A stretch of 13,029 nucleotides of DNA from contig CALHPT010000297.1 in the NCBI GenBank assembly GCA_938036405.1, positions 1-13,029 of the forward strand, read 5' to 3'. Under the pieces are notes generated by a model that was not told where the DNA came from, did no database searches, and saw only the letters and a list, made by a program, of their open reading frames with translations. This DNA comes from an uncultured Tannerella sp. Its GTDB lineage: Bacteria > Bacteroidota > Bacteroidia > Bacteroidales > Tannerellaceae. This document shows positions 6,183-12,765 of this stretch, in pieces. The number at the start of each line of letters is the position of its first letter. Position 1 is the stretch's first letter. The translations under genes were made by a program, and so were the position numbers.

Positions 6183-7012
6183 TCCCGTTTCCTTTTTATG
6201 CCATAAACCGTATCTCTCACTCGCTCGGCCCACTCCTGCGGGCGCCGCGTGGCGTCAAACGTCTGCCACGCGATCGGAGCGCCTATGTAAACGCCAAACC
6301 GCTGGTGTTTGTTTCGGAACATCTCGTCCGGCAGGTAGACCATCTCCACATTCAGCCCGATGCCCAGCCGCTGTCTCCAGCGCGCCGCCCGATAGAAGCG
6401 GTCGGAGTTGCGGGCGTCGAAGTAGATGGGTACCACGTCGCGCTGGTAACGCACCGCGTCGCGCACGAACGAGGGTTGCCAGGCTACGTCAGCGATCTGT
6501 CCGCCTTGCTGCCGCGAGCATAACCCGGCGGGAAAGGTCAGCACTTGCCCCGCGCCGCGCATGGCCTCGTCAAACCGTGCCGCGGCTTCGCGCCGTTGCC
6601 GACCGTGCTTGTTGACCGGCAGGAAGATCGAGCGTAGGTTGGGAATGAAGAGCAGCAGATCGTTCACCACGCAGCGAAACGTCGCCCCGTATCGCCCGCC
6701 CAGCAGCGCCGAGAGGCAGATGCCGTCCAACCCGCCCAGCGGATGATTCGAAACGAAAAGGCTGCGCTGATCGGATGTGGGCAGATGCTCCGCGCCGTGC
6801 AGATCCAGCGTCAAGTCAAACTCCGCAACTAAGGCCTGCATAAACGCTACCCCGTCAAGGTCGGCGTAACGCGTCAAGATGTCGTTCATCTCCGCCTCGT
6901 GAATGGTCCGCGCCAGCCAGTTCGTCACCGCCGCGGGGATCCACCGTGCCGCGCCCGGCGCCTTGCGTCGGAGCACCTCGCGGATGTCAATGATTCGTTT
7001 CTCTTCCTCCAT
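6179..7012 (-). CDS. glsA: PlsC-like lysophospholipid O-acyltransferase, OlsA/GlsA-like
   Basis: A 277-residue acyltransferase of the 1-acylglycerol-3-phosphate acyltransferase superfamily. The catalytic block is SNHPLGGLDG (88-97), where H90 and D96 are spaced as HX5D rather than the classical HX4D; the hemolysin/OlsA-like subgroup also has a one-residue longer spacing. FPAGLCSRQQ (160-169) corresponds to motif III, usually FPEG. It would O-acylate the N-acylglycine made by the next gene, giving diacylated glycine lipids. Start: ATG at 7012, chosen because a TATCTTTG promoter box lies just upstream. The frame stays open to 7321 only by translating the 41-bp repeats. First gene of a two-gene operon coupled by ATGA. 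Confidence 0.85.
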   Translation of the reverse strand: MEEEKRIIDIREVLRRKAPGAARWIPAAVTNWLARTIHEAEMNDILTRYADLDGVAFMQALVAEFDLTLDLHGAEHLPTSDQRSLFVSNHPLGGLDGICLSALLGGRYGATFRCVVNDLLLFIPNLRSIFLPVNKHGRQRREAAARFDEAMRGAGQVLTFPAGLCSRQQGGQIADVAWQPSFVRDAVRYQRDVVPIYFDARNSDRFYRAARWRQRLGIGLNVEMVYLPDEMFRNKHQRFGVYIGAPIAWQTFDATRRPQEWAERVRDTVYGIKRKRE

Positions 7013-7020
7013 GATGCGGG

Positions 7021-7028
7021 CAAAGATA
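7021..7028 (-). promoter_or_regulatory. minus-7 promoter box for the acyltransferase operon
   Basis: The minus strand reads TATCTTTG, matching TAnnTTTG, eight bases before the ATG at 7012. The predicted transcript therefore has almost no leader. The 41-bp array begins about 40 bp further upstream of the box. Confidence 0.55.
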
Positions 7029-7066
7029 CCCCCGCTTGGATAGGAGCGAGGGAGGGCGCCGTCTCG

Positions 7067-7334
7067 TCCCGCCACGGGATGGGGCCAAAATGGCTGTTGA
7101 GACGCCGTCCCGCCACGGGATGGGGCCCAAATGGCTGTTGAGATGCCGTCCCGCCACGGGATGGGGCCAAAATGGCCATAGAGATGTCGTCCCGCCACGG
7201 GACGGGGCCAAAATGGCCGTAGAGATGCCGTCCCGCCACGGGATGGGGCCAAAATGGTGGTTGAGATGCCGTCCCGCCACGGGATGAGGTCCAAATGGCT
7301 GTTGAGATGCCATCCCGCCACGGGACGAGGATCA
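7067..7334. repeat. 41-bp tandem array, six full units and a partial seventh
   Basis: Units start exactly 41 bp apart at 7067, 7108, 7149, 7190, 7231, 7272 and 7313. Each begins with the dyad TCCCG-CCA-CGGGA and continues with a variable GGGGCCAAAATGGC-like block and TGAGATGCCG. The dyad is identical in all seven copies, while the segment between dyads varies (CTGTTGAG, CCATAGAG, CCGTAGAG, GTGGTTGAG). It occupies most of the 404-bp gap 7013-7416, between the acyltransferase promoter and the terminator of the next operon. No gene was seen there. Confidence 0.95.
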
Positions 7335-7351
7335 CTGGTTGCTCAAAGTGG

Positions 7352-7390
7352 ATATATAAAAAGAGCCGACAGCCATGGAAAGCTGCCGGC
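7352..7390 (-). terminator. intrinsic terminator of the Na/Pi-UxaC operon
   Basis: On the minus strand, GCCGGCAGC pairs with GCTGTCGGC (one G-U pair) across an eight-base loop (7365-7390), and is followed directly by TCTTTTTATATATC. It begins 27 bases after the UxaC-family stop codon and has the classical stem plus U-tract form. Confidence 0.9.
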
Positions 7391-7416
7391 CCATCATGAA
7401 CAAAAACAAGAGCCAC

Positions 7417-8829
7417 TTAACAGTTCATCAAGCGGCGTGCGTTCGTGCTACAGATGTTCTCTATGGTGCGCTTCACCGTCGAGAGGTCGCCGTGTGGCAG
7501 GAGGCCTTGCTCGACTTCGCGGCCAAAGACGTCGCATATGACGCGGCGGAAATACTCGTGCCGCACCGGGGCCAGCAATGTGCGTGCCCCCGAGGCGAAC
7601 CCGATGGATTGCGCAACGAGTCCTTCAGCCGTCATCACGTTGAGATGTGCCTCCAGCGCCTCCGGACGTCCGATGTGCCACCCCGCCGGCGTATAGTGCA
7701 TCCGTACGCCACGCCCGGCGAAGCAGGCAGCCACGCCCGCCACCGACGGTGCATCGGCGATAGGGTCGCAACTGATGATTGTCTGCGGGAGGACGCCGTC
7801 AGCGTCGAGCCGGGCGAAGAAACGTGCCATCGACTCTGCCGTCGGCCGATCTGCCGGCGCGTTAAAGCCTGCATCAGGGCCGGTTTTCTTATAGAGCCGC
7901 GGATGGAGGTCGCGGAGCGTACCGACGTGAAACATTTGCACGCGTTCTGCATCCGTGTCCATCTCTGCCAGATCGCGAAGCAATACGGCACGGAAGCTGA
8001 GGCATTCGTCAGCTGTCGGTTCGCCTCCCTCGCGCACCTTGCGCAGTGCCTCATGGGCCGCTTGCGTGTCATCGGTGCTCGGGGCATCGGGGAAGGTGAC
8101 GATCCGGTGTAGCGTAGCCACACAGCCGGCTTCGCCAAAGGCTTTGTGTCGGCGGCGGAGCGCGGTGAGCAGATCTTTGTATGTGGTGATCGATGTGTCA
8201 GCCGCGGCGGCTAACCGATCGAGGTAGGCATTGTAATGCTCCGCATTGCGGAGGTCGAGCACACGGTCTGGACACCACGTCGGGAGTGCACGCAGGCCGT
8301 CCGTTCCGGCCGCTTCACGCAGCGCGAGGTGTGCATCGAGGCTGTCGGCCGGATCGTCCGTCGTGGCCAGCGTCTCGATGCGTAGCCGCCGGAGGATGGC
8401 TTGCGGCAGGTACTCGGGCGTTTGTAGCTTGGCGGTGCAGGACTCGTAGATGTCGCGGGCGTTGGAGGGCTTGAGCGTCTCGCCGATGCCGAACACGCGG
8501 TTCAGCTCCATGTGCGCCTGGTGATAAATCGGGTGGCGCATGGCTTGCGGTAGGATCTCGGCCCACTTCTCGAACTTTTCGTAGGGGGTACGATTGCCCG
8601 AGATGTAGTCCTCGGACACTCCGCCAGCGCGCATCAGGCGCCACTTGGCGGGGTCGGCGTCGAGCCAGAGGGAGGTGAGGTCTGCCACGGGCTCGTTGGC
8701 TGCGATGAGGTCAGCTCGGAGGAGCGTATGGTAGTCAGCGATGGGTGACTTTTCGGCGTGACGGCGGAAAAGCTCGACAGCCGTGTCAGTGCGGAGCAGG
8801 AAATTAGCGTCTAAAAAAGAACGTATCAT
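7417..8829 (-). CDS. UxaC-family (uronate isomerase) protein with degenerate active site
   Basis: A 470-residue, full-length member of the glucuronate/galacturonate isomerase family in the amidohydrolase superfamily. Fold signatures are kept: FLDANFLL (5-12), IADYH (30-34), KFEKWAE (85-91), TTDDPADSL (156-164), ALPTW (181-185), GPDAGF (317-322) and RHEYFRR (423-429). Compared with E. coli UxaC as I recall it, H33 is kept (H34), but H35 becomes L36, H59 and Y60 become P60 and A61, D412 becomes G414, and the Arg of WRPD becomes C186; R414 is kept (R416). Normal metal binding and isomerisation therefore seem lost. Start: ATG at 8829, 19 bases after the Na/Pi stop; the open frame to 8868 would overlap that gene. 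No frameshift or stop is visible, so it looks like a maintained divergent protein. Function unknown. Confidence 0.85.
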   Translation of the reverse strand: MIRSFLDANFLLRTDTAVELFRRHAEKSPIADYHTLLRADLIAANEPVADLTSLWLDADPAKWRLMRAGGVSEDYISGNRTPYEKFEKWAEILPQAMRHPIYHQAHMELNRVFGIGETLKPSNARDIYESCTAKLQTPEYLPQAILRRLRIETLATTDDPADSLDAHLALREAAGTDGLRALPTWCPDRVLDLRNAEHYNAYLDRLAAAADTSITTYKDLLTALRRRHKAFGEAGCVATLHRIVTFPDAPSTDDTQAAHEALRKVREGGEPTADECLSFRAVLLRDLAEMDTDAERVQMFHVGTLRDLHPRLYKKTGPDAGFNAPADRPTAESMARFFARLDADGVLPQTIISCDPIADAPSVAGVAACFAGRGVRMHYTPAGWHIGRPEALEAHLNVMTAEGLVAQSIGFASGARTLLAPVRHEYFRRVICDVFGREVEQGLLPHGDLSTVKRTIENICSTNARRLMNC

Positions 8830-8848
8830 TTTATGCGGTGAGGGGAGA

Positions 8849-10654
8849 TCAGAATTTCTTTTCAACAATCGCCTGGACTACGTTGAGGATGTAATCGCCC
8901 ATCTTTTCGTACTCGGAGATGATGTCCATGTAGTAGACGGAGTCGGAATAGCTGTAGCGCTTGTTGTCGATGTTATCGATGTTTTCGTTTTTGAGCATGT
9001 TTCGATAGGAGTTGATTTCGTTCTCCAGGTTGTAGGAGAGCACCATGTCGTCGCGCGTGCCGACTTGGCGGTGCAGGATGTCTTTCATGTGCACGATGGC
9101 GGTGTCGGTGAGGGTCATCATGTGCTCCACGTTGTGGTTCTGCTCTTCGGTGAAGTGTCCCTTGGCATCGTTGCGGTGCTTGATGGTACGGGCGATGTTA
9201 TTGCAGGAGTCGGCGATGCTCTCGATCTCGGAGACGGCGCGGAGCATGACGCGGATGTTGTTCTTACCCTCGGCGCTGAGTCGGCCTTCGAGCACACGGG
9301 TGAGGTAGTTGGCTATCTCCACCTCCATGCGGTCGCTGATCTGCTCGTATTTCTCTACGCGGACGAATGTCTTGAGGAACTTCTCGCTGTCGGTCTCGTG
9401 GAGCAACGTTTTGATCATGCCAAACATGCGATAGGTGCGTTCGCTAAAGACCGCGATCTCTTTGTTGGCCTGTATGAGCGAGAGCTCAGAGGTAGAGAGC
9501 ATACCGGCCGAGATGTATTTGAGTTGGAACTCCTCGTCTTCGTTCTCGCGCGGCGACTTGATGAAGGCCGAACAGATGCGTTCGTAGATCTTGACGAACC
9601 AGATCATGACGAGGATATTGAAGACGTTGAACAGCGTGTGGAAGAGCGAAAGCCCGTACGAGACGGCCACTTGTTGCGTCTGGAGCTGCTCGCGGAGGCC
9701 GATGAGGCGCGAGTCGGTGAGCTTCTCGTCGGAGGTGATGCTGCGGACGGTCTCGGCGTCGAGCGAGTGGATGAAGTTCGTCATGGCGTGCGGATCGCCG
9801 GGGCCGAAGCGCGTCACGAGCCACTCCACCAAATGACAGAAGGGATAGAAGAGGATCATCACCCAGAGCACGCCGAAGAGGTTGAACATGAGGTGGGCCA
9901 AGGCGGCGCGGCGAGCGGAGACGTTGCCCGAGAGGGCGGCCAGGTTGGCCGTGATGGTCGTACCGATGTTCTCACCAAGCACCATTGCGGCGGCCATCTC
10001 GAAGGGCATCCAGCCTTGGGTACACATGATGAGCGTAATGGCCACCGTGGCACTGGAGGACTGCACGATGATGGTCAATATCGTACCCAGAACGAGGAAA
10101 AGGAGGATGGAGCCGTAGCCCATCGACGTGTAGTTCTGAATAAAAGAGAGCACCTCAGGGTTGCCCTGAAGGTCGGGCACAGAGTTCTTGAGGTATTGCA
10201 AGCCGAGGAAGAGGAAGGCAAACCCAAGTATGAACTCCCCGAGCGATTTGTAGTTGCTCTTCTTGGCGAACATGAGCGGGATGGCTATGCCCATGAGCGG
10301 CAGGGAGAGGATACTGATGTCGAACTTGAAGCCGAAGAAGGAGATGACCCACGCCGTGACCGTGGTGCCGACGTTGGCGCCCATGATCACACTGATGGAC
10401 TGCCCGAGGCTGAGCAGGCCGGCGTTGACAAAGCTGACCACCATGACGGTCGTGGCGCTGGAGGACTGGATCAGGGCTGTCACGAGCATACCGGTCAGGA
10501 CGCCCGTGAAGCGGTTAGTCGTCATCACAGAGAGAATGTTGCGCAGCTTATCGCCGGCTACCTTCTGAAGGCCTTCACTCATGATCTTCATGCCATAAAG
10601 GAACATGCCGAGCGAGCCGAGGAGCGTCAGAAAGTCAAGAAAGGAGTAGTTCAT
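8849..10654 (-). CDS. Na/Pi cotransporter family protein with C-terminal PhoU-like domain
   Basis: A 601-residue inner-membrane transporter of the Na+/phosphate cotransporter II (NptA/YjbB-like) family. Two inverted-repeat Na/Pi domains carry the diagnostic QSSSATT (63-69) with GANVGTT (92-98), and QSSSATV (198-204) with GENIGTT (227-233). The first roughly 370 residues hold multiple hydrophobic segments. The last 200 or so form a soluble, charged, helical PhoU-like domain, usual for the long bacterial members. Transport direction (uptake or efflux) is not decided by sequence. Its own TACTTTTG promoter lies upstream and it is the first gene of a two-gene operon with the UxaC-family gene. No Shine-Dalgarno was seen before the ATG. 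Confidence 0.93.
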   Translation of the reverse strand: MNYSFLDFLTLLGSLGMFLYGMKIMSEGLQKVAGDKLRNILSVMTTNRFTGVLTGMLVTALIQSSSATTVMVVSFVNAGLLSLGQSISVIMGANVGTTVTAWVISFFGFKFDISILSLPLMGIAIPLMFAKKSNYKSLGEFILGFAFLFLGLQYLKNSVPDLQGNPEVLSFIQNYTSMGYGSILLFLVLGTILTIIVQSSSATVAITLIMCTQGWMPFEMAAAMVLGENIGTTITANLAALSGNVSARRAALAHLMFNLFGVLWVMILFYPFCHLVEWLVTRFGPGDPHAMTNFIHSLDAETVRSITSDEKLTDSRLIGLREQLQTQQVAVSYGLSLFHTLFNVFNILVMIWFVKIYERICSAFIKSPRENEDEEFQLKYISAGMLSTSELSLIQANKEIAVFSERTYRMFGMIKTLLHETDSEKFLKTFVRVEKYEQISDRMEVEIANYLTRVLEGRLSAEGKNNIRVMLRAVSEIESIADSCNNIARTIKHRNDAKGHFTEEQNHNVEHMMTLTDTAIVHMKDILHRQVGTRDDMVLSYNLENEINSYRNMLKNENIDNIDNKRYSYSDSVYYMDIISEYEKMGDYILNVVQAIVEKKF

Positions 10655-10695
10655 ACGGGGTTATGTTTCGGAATAATCAATTTTTCTTTGCCCGA

Positions 10696-10703
10696 CAAAA
10701 GTA
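10696..10703 (-). promoter_or_regulatory. minus-7 promoter box for the Na/Pi operon
   Basis: The minus strand reads TACTTTTG, an exact TAnnTTTG match, 41 bases upstream of the Na/Pi ATG. It lies in the 78-bp gap shared with the divergent nucleoside kinase gene. On the plus strand TTTCTTTG at 10683-10690 differs from the same consensus by one base and is a weak candidate for that gene. Confidence 0.55.
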
Positions 10704-10723
10704 GAGATTACACTAAACACGAA

Positions 10724-10729
10724 AGGAAG
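10724..10729 (+). promoter_or_regulatory. Shine-Dalgarno-like site before the nucleoside kinase
   Basis: AGGAAG lies a few bases before the ATG at 10733. It is unusual here because the other genes in the window show no obvious Shine-Dalgarno. It fixes the start against the much longer open frame that continues upstream to 8783 antisense to the transporter. Confidence 0.5.
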
Positions 10730-10732
10730 ACA

Positions 10733-12439
10733 ATGCCTACCCCCACCACATTTTCCCCGAACGAAAGCCGAACAGACTCCATTGAGATCTACTGCAAAAA
10801 CACCGAACAGACCGTCACCGTGCCCGTTGGCTCCACCCTCGAAGAGATTTACGCCGCGGCCGGCCGACCGCTTCGCTATCCCCCCCTCGGCGCGCGGGTC
10901 AACAAGCGCGTAGAGGGTCTCACCTATCGCTGCTGGAACCCGAAGGACGTCGAGTTCGTCGACTACACCCACCCCTCGGGCTACCGCATCTACCTGCGTT
11001 CGCTCTGCTTCATCCTCGTCAAGGCCGTCTACGACCTCTATCCTTCGCGCCCCTTCAGCCTCGAGCACCCCGTGTCGAAAGGCCTCTACTGCGCCTTCGA
11101 GCACCGCGAACCGATGACCGAGGACGACGTCCACCGCATCAAGCAACGCATGCAGGAGATCATCAACGAAGACATGCCCTTCGTCCGCTACGTCGTCCGC
11201 ACCGAGGATGCCCTGGCCACCTTCCGTGAGAAGGGGATGAACGACCGTGCCCTGCTCATCGAGACCGCCGGCATGACCTACACCACCTATTACGGTCTCA
11301 ACGGCTACATCGACTACTTCTACGGCTGCCTCACGCCCTCCTCCGGCCGCATTCCGCTCTTCGACCTCATCCCGTATGCCGACGGCGTCCTGCTGCGGGT
11401 TCCCCAGCGCGACGATCCGACCACGCTCTATCCGCCCGTGCCCCAGCAGAAGATGTTCAATGCCTACAAAGAATACCTCCAGCTTCAGCGCACCGTCGGA
11501 CTTAACTATGTCGGCGACCTCAACCAGGCCGTCACCGAGGGCCGTGCCCGTGACATCATCATGGTCTCCGAGGCCATGCAGGAGAAGCAGATCGCTCACA
11601 TCGCCGAGGACATCGCTCGGCGGTACCGTGAGGGCGGCGTTCGCATCGTCCTCATCTCCGGCCCCTCATCGTCGGGCAAGACCACCTTCTGCAAGCGCCT
11701 CCAGGTACAGCTCATCACCAACCTGCTCCACCCGCTGGGCATCTCGCTCGATGACTACTACGTCAACCGCGAGGACACCCCCCGCGACGACGATGGCGGT
11801 TACGACTTTGAGTCGCTCTACGCCATCGACCTCCCCTATTTCCACCGCGACCTCGAGCGACTCCTCCGCGGCGACGAGATCGAGCTGCCCTCGTTCGACT
11901 TCTCTGTCGGCCAACGCGTCTTCCGTGGCGACATGCTCCAGATCCGTGACAACTCCGTCCTGATCCTCGAGGGCATCCACGGCCTCAACCCCGAGCTCAC
12001 GGCTCATATCCCGCCCGAAAAGATCTACCGCATCTACGTCTCGGCCCTTACCACCATCTCGCTCGACGGCCACAACTGGATCCCCACGTCAGACAACCGT
12101 CTGCTCCGCCGCATTGTCCGCGACTACCGCTATCGCGGCTATTCCGCCCGCGAGACGATCGCCATGTGGCCCAAGGTGCGCCGTGGCGACGACCGCTGGG
12201 TCTTCCCCTACCAGGAGAACGCCGACGCGATGTTCAACAGCGCCATGCTCTACGAGCTGGCGGCCCTCCGCCGCTACGCCGAGCCCATCCTCAGCGAGAT
12301 CCGTGAGCGCGACGCCGAGAGTGCCGAGGCCTATCGCCTGCTCCGCTTCCTCCGTTACTTCAACGACATCCCCATCGAAGAGCTGCCCACCACCTCTCTC
12401 CTCCGCGAGTTCCTCGGCGGCGGCGTCTTCCGCTACTGA
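10733..12439 (+). CDS. TGS-domain nucleoside (uridine kinase-like) kinase
   Basis: A 568-residue cytoplasmic protein. A TGS-like domain (about residues 16-78) and a threonyl-tRNA-synthetase-like accessory region (about 80-230, including EHPVSKGLYCAFEHR) precede a phosphoribulokinase/uridine kinase P-loop domain. The kinase shows Walker A GPSSSGKT (310-317), LDDYYV (339-344) and LEGIHGLNP (412-420). Proteins of this architecture are usually annotated as uridine kinase or nucleoside kinase, phosphorylating a nucleoside with a nucleoside triphosphate; the TGS/SAD part suggests an additional nucleotide- or RNA-linked input. The start at 10733 is preceded by an AGGAAG site. Single-gene unit, divergent from the Na/Pi operon. 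The exact substrate is not determined. Confidence 0.9.
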   Translation: MPTPTTFSPNESRTDSIEIYCKNTEQTVTVPVGSTLEEIYAAAGRPLRYPPLGARVNKRVEGLTYRCWNPKDVEFVDYTHPSGYRIYLRSLCFILVKAVYDLYPSRPFSLEHPVSKGLYCAFEHREPMTEDDVHRIKQRMQEIINEDMPFVRYVVRTEDALATFREKGMNDRALLIETAGMTYTTYYGLNGYIDYFYGCLTPSSGRIPLFDLIPYADGVLLRVPQRDDPTTLYPPVPQQKMFNAYKEYLQLQRTVGLNYVGDLNQAVTEGRARDIIMVSEAMQEKQIAHIAEDIARRYREGGVRIVLISGPSSSGKTTFCKRLQVQLITNLLHPLGISLDDYYVNREDTPRDDDGGYDFESLYAIDLPYFHRDLERLLRGDEIELPSFDFSVGQRVFRGDMLQIRDNSVLILEGIHGLNPELTAHIPPEKIYRIYVSALTTISLDGHNWIPTSDNRLLRRIVRDYRYRGYSARETIAMWPKVRRGDDRWVFPYQENADAMFNSAMLYELAALRRYAEPILSEIRERDAESAEAYRLLRFLRYFNDIPIEELPTTSLLREFLGGGVFRY

Positions 12440-12473
12440 AGGGCGAGCCACGAAACGCTGGGGGCGACTGCGG

Positions 12474-12527
12474 CGCCGACGAAGTTTAGCCGGATACATG
12501 TTGGAGAGATTCCACTTGTACCCGGCC
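12474..12527. repeat. inverted pair of TGTAYCCGGC elements
   Basis: The minus strand at 12498-12474 reads TGTATCCGGC, TAAACTTCG, TCGGCG, matching the 171 copy apart from a one-base insertion and two substitutions. A second, shorter copy TGTACCCGGCC follows on the plus strand at 12517-12527. The two face each other downstream of the nucleoside kinase stop codon. Confidence 0.7.
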
Positions 12528-12532
12528 TTTTT
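12489..12532 (+). terminator. probable intrinsic terminator of the nucleoside kinase gene
   Basis: GCCGGATACA (12489-12498) pairs with TGTACCCGGC (12517-12526) with one mismatch or wobble. The loop itself can pair as TGGA/TCCA, giving a long hairpin, followed by CTTTTTCG. It lies about 50 bp after the stop codon and is built from the two opposed TGTAYCCGGC copies. Confidence 0.55.
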
Positions 12533-12616
12533 CGTCTTGGAACATGCCTTCACCTCTTTGATATGTTGGGTAGGCGTATTTGATAGCCCCAACCCCGGAT
12601 GCGCGCCAGCATTTCC

Positions 12617-12755
12617 CTTTGCCGACGCTCCAAACCTTTTCTTGTCTGAATCAGTAACCTTTGCCGAGCCTCCAAACCTTCCATTGTCTGAATCAGTGGG
12701 CTTCACCGAGGCTCCGAACTACTCATTGTCTGAATCAGTGGGCTTTACCGGCCTC
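12617..12755. repeat. 42-bp tandem array, three units plus a partial
   Basis: Units start at 12617, 12659 and 12701, with a truncated fourth at 12743. Each has TTTGCCGAGCCTCC-like sequence followed by the invariant TTGTCTGAATCAGT (12642, 12684, 12726), which contains the small dyad CTGA-A-TCAG. As 42 is divisible by three, one frame gives a 14-residue peptide repeat with SESVGF, but there is no credible start codon for it outside the kinase gene. Confidence 0.88.
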
Positions 12756-12765
12756 AACATGGTCG

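Noticed and set aside
7013..7321. N-terminal extension of the PlsC-like acyltransferase with repeated PWRDGIST-like peptides.
   Set aside because: The repeat comes from the intergenic 41-bp array, which reads openly in several frames and both strands; the promoter box at 7021-7028 lies inside it.
7067..7334. CRISPR array.
   Set aside because: The whole 41-bp unit is repeated with scattered substitutions rather than constant repeats with unique spacers of equal length, and no cas genes are nearby. The same applies to the other arrays.
7417..8829. Decayed pseudogene explanation for the UxaC-like gene.
   Set aside because: The frame is full length with no stop or frameshift, fold signatures are kept and the operon has an intact promoter and terminator; divergence of function fits better.
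8783..10732. 650-codon open frame on the plus strand antisense to the Na/Pi transporter and joined in frame to the nucleoside kinase.
   Set aside because: The translation is low-complexity, rich in V, D, E, H and G, as expected for the reverse of a GC-rich gene. The kinase has its own ATG and Shine-Dalgarno-like site at 10733, and the opposite strand encodes a clear transporter.
10661..11599. 312-codon minus-strand open frame antisense to the nucleoside kinase.
   Set aside because: Composition-driven shadow overlapping the promoter region and a well-supported kinase.
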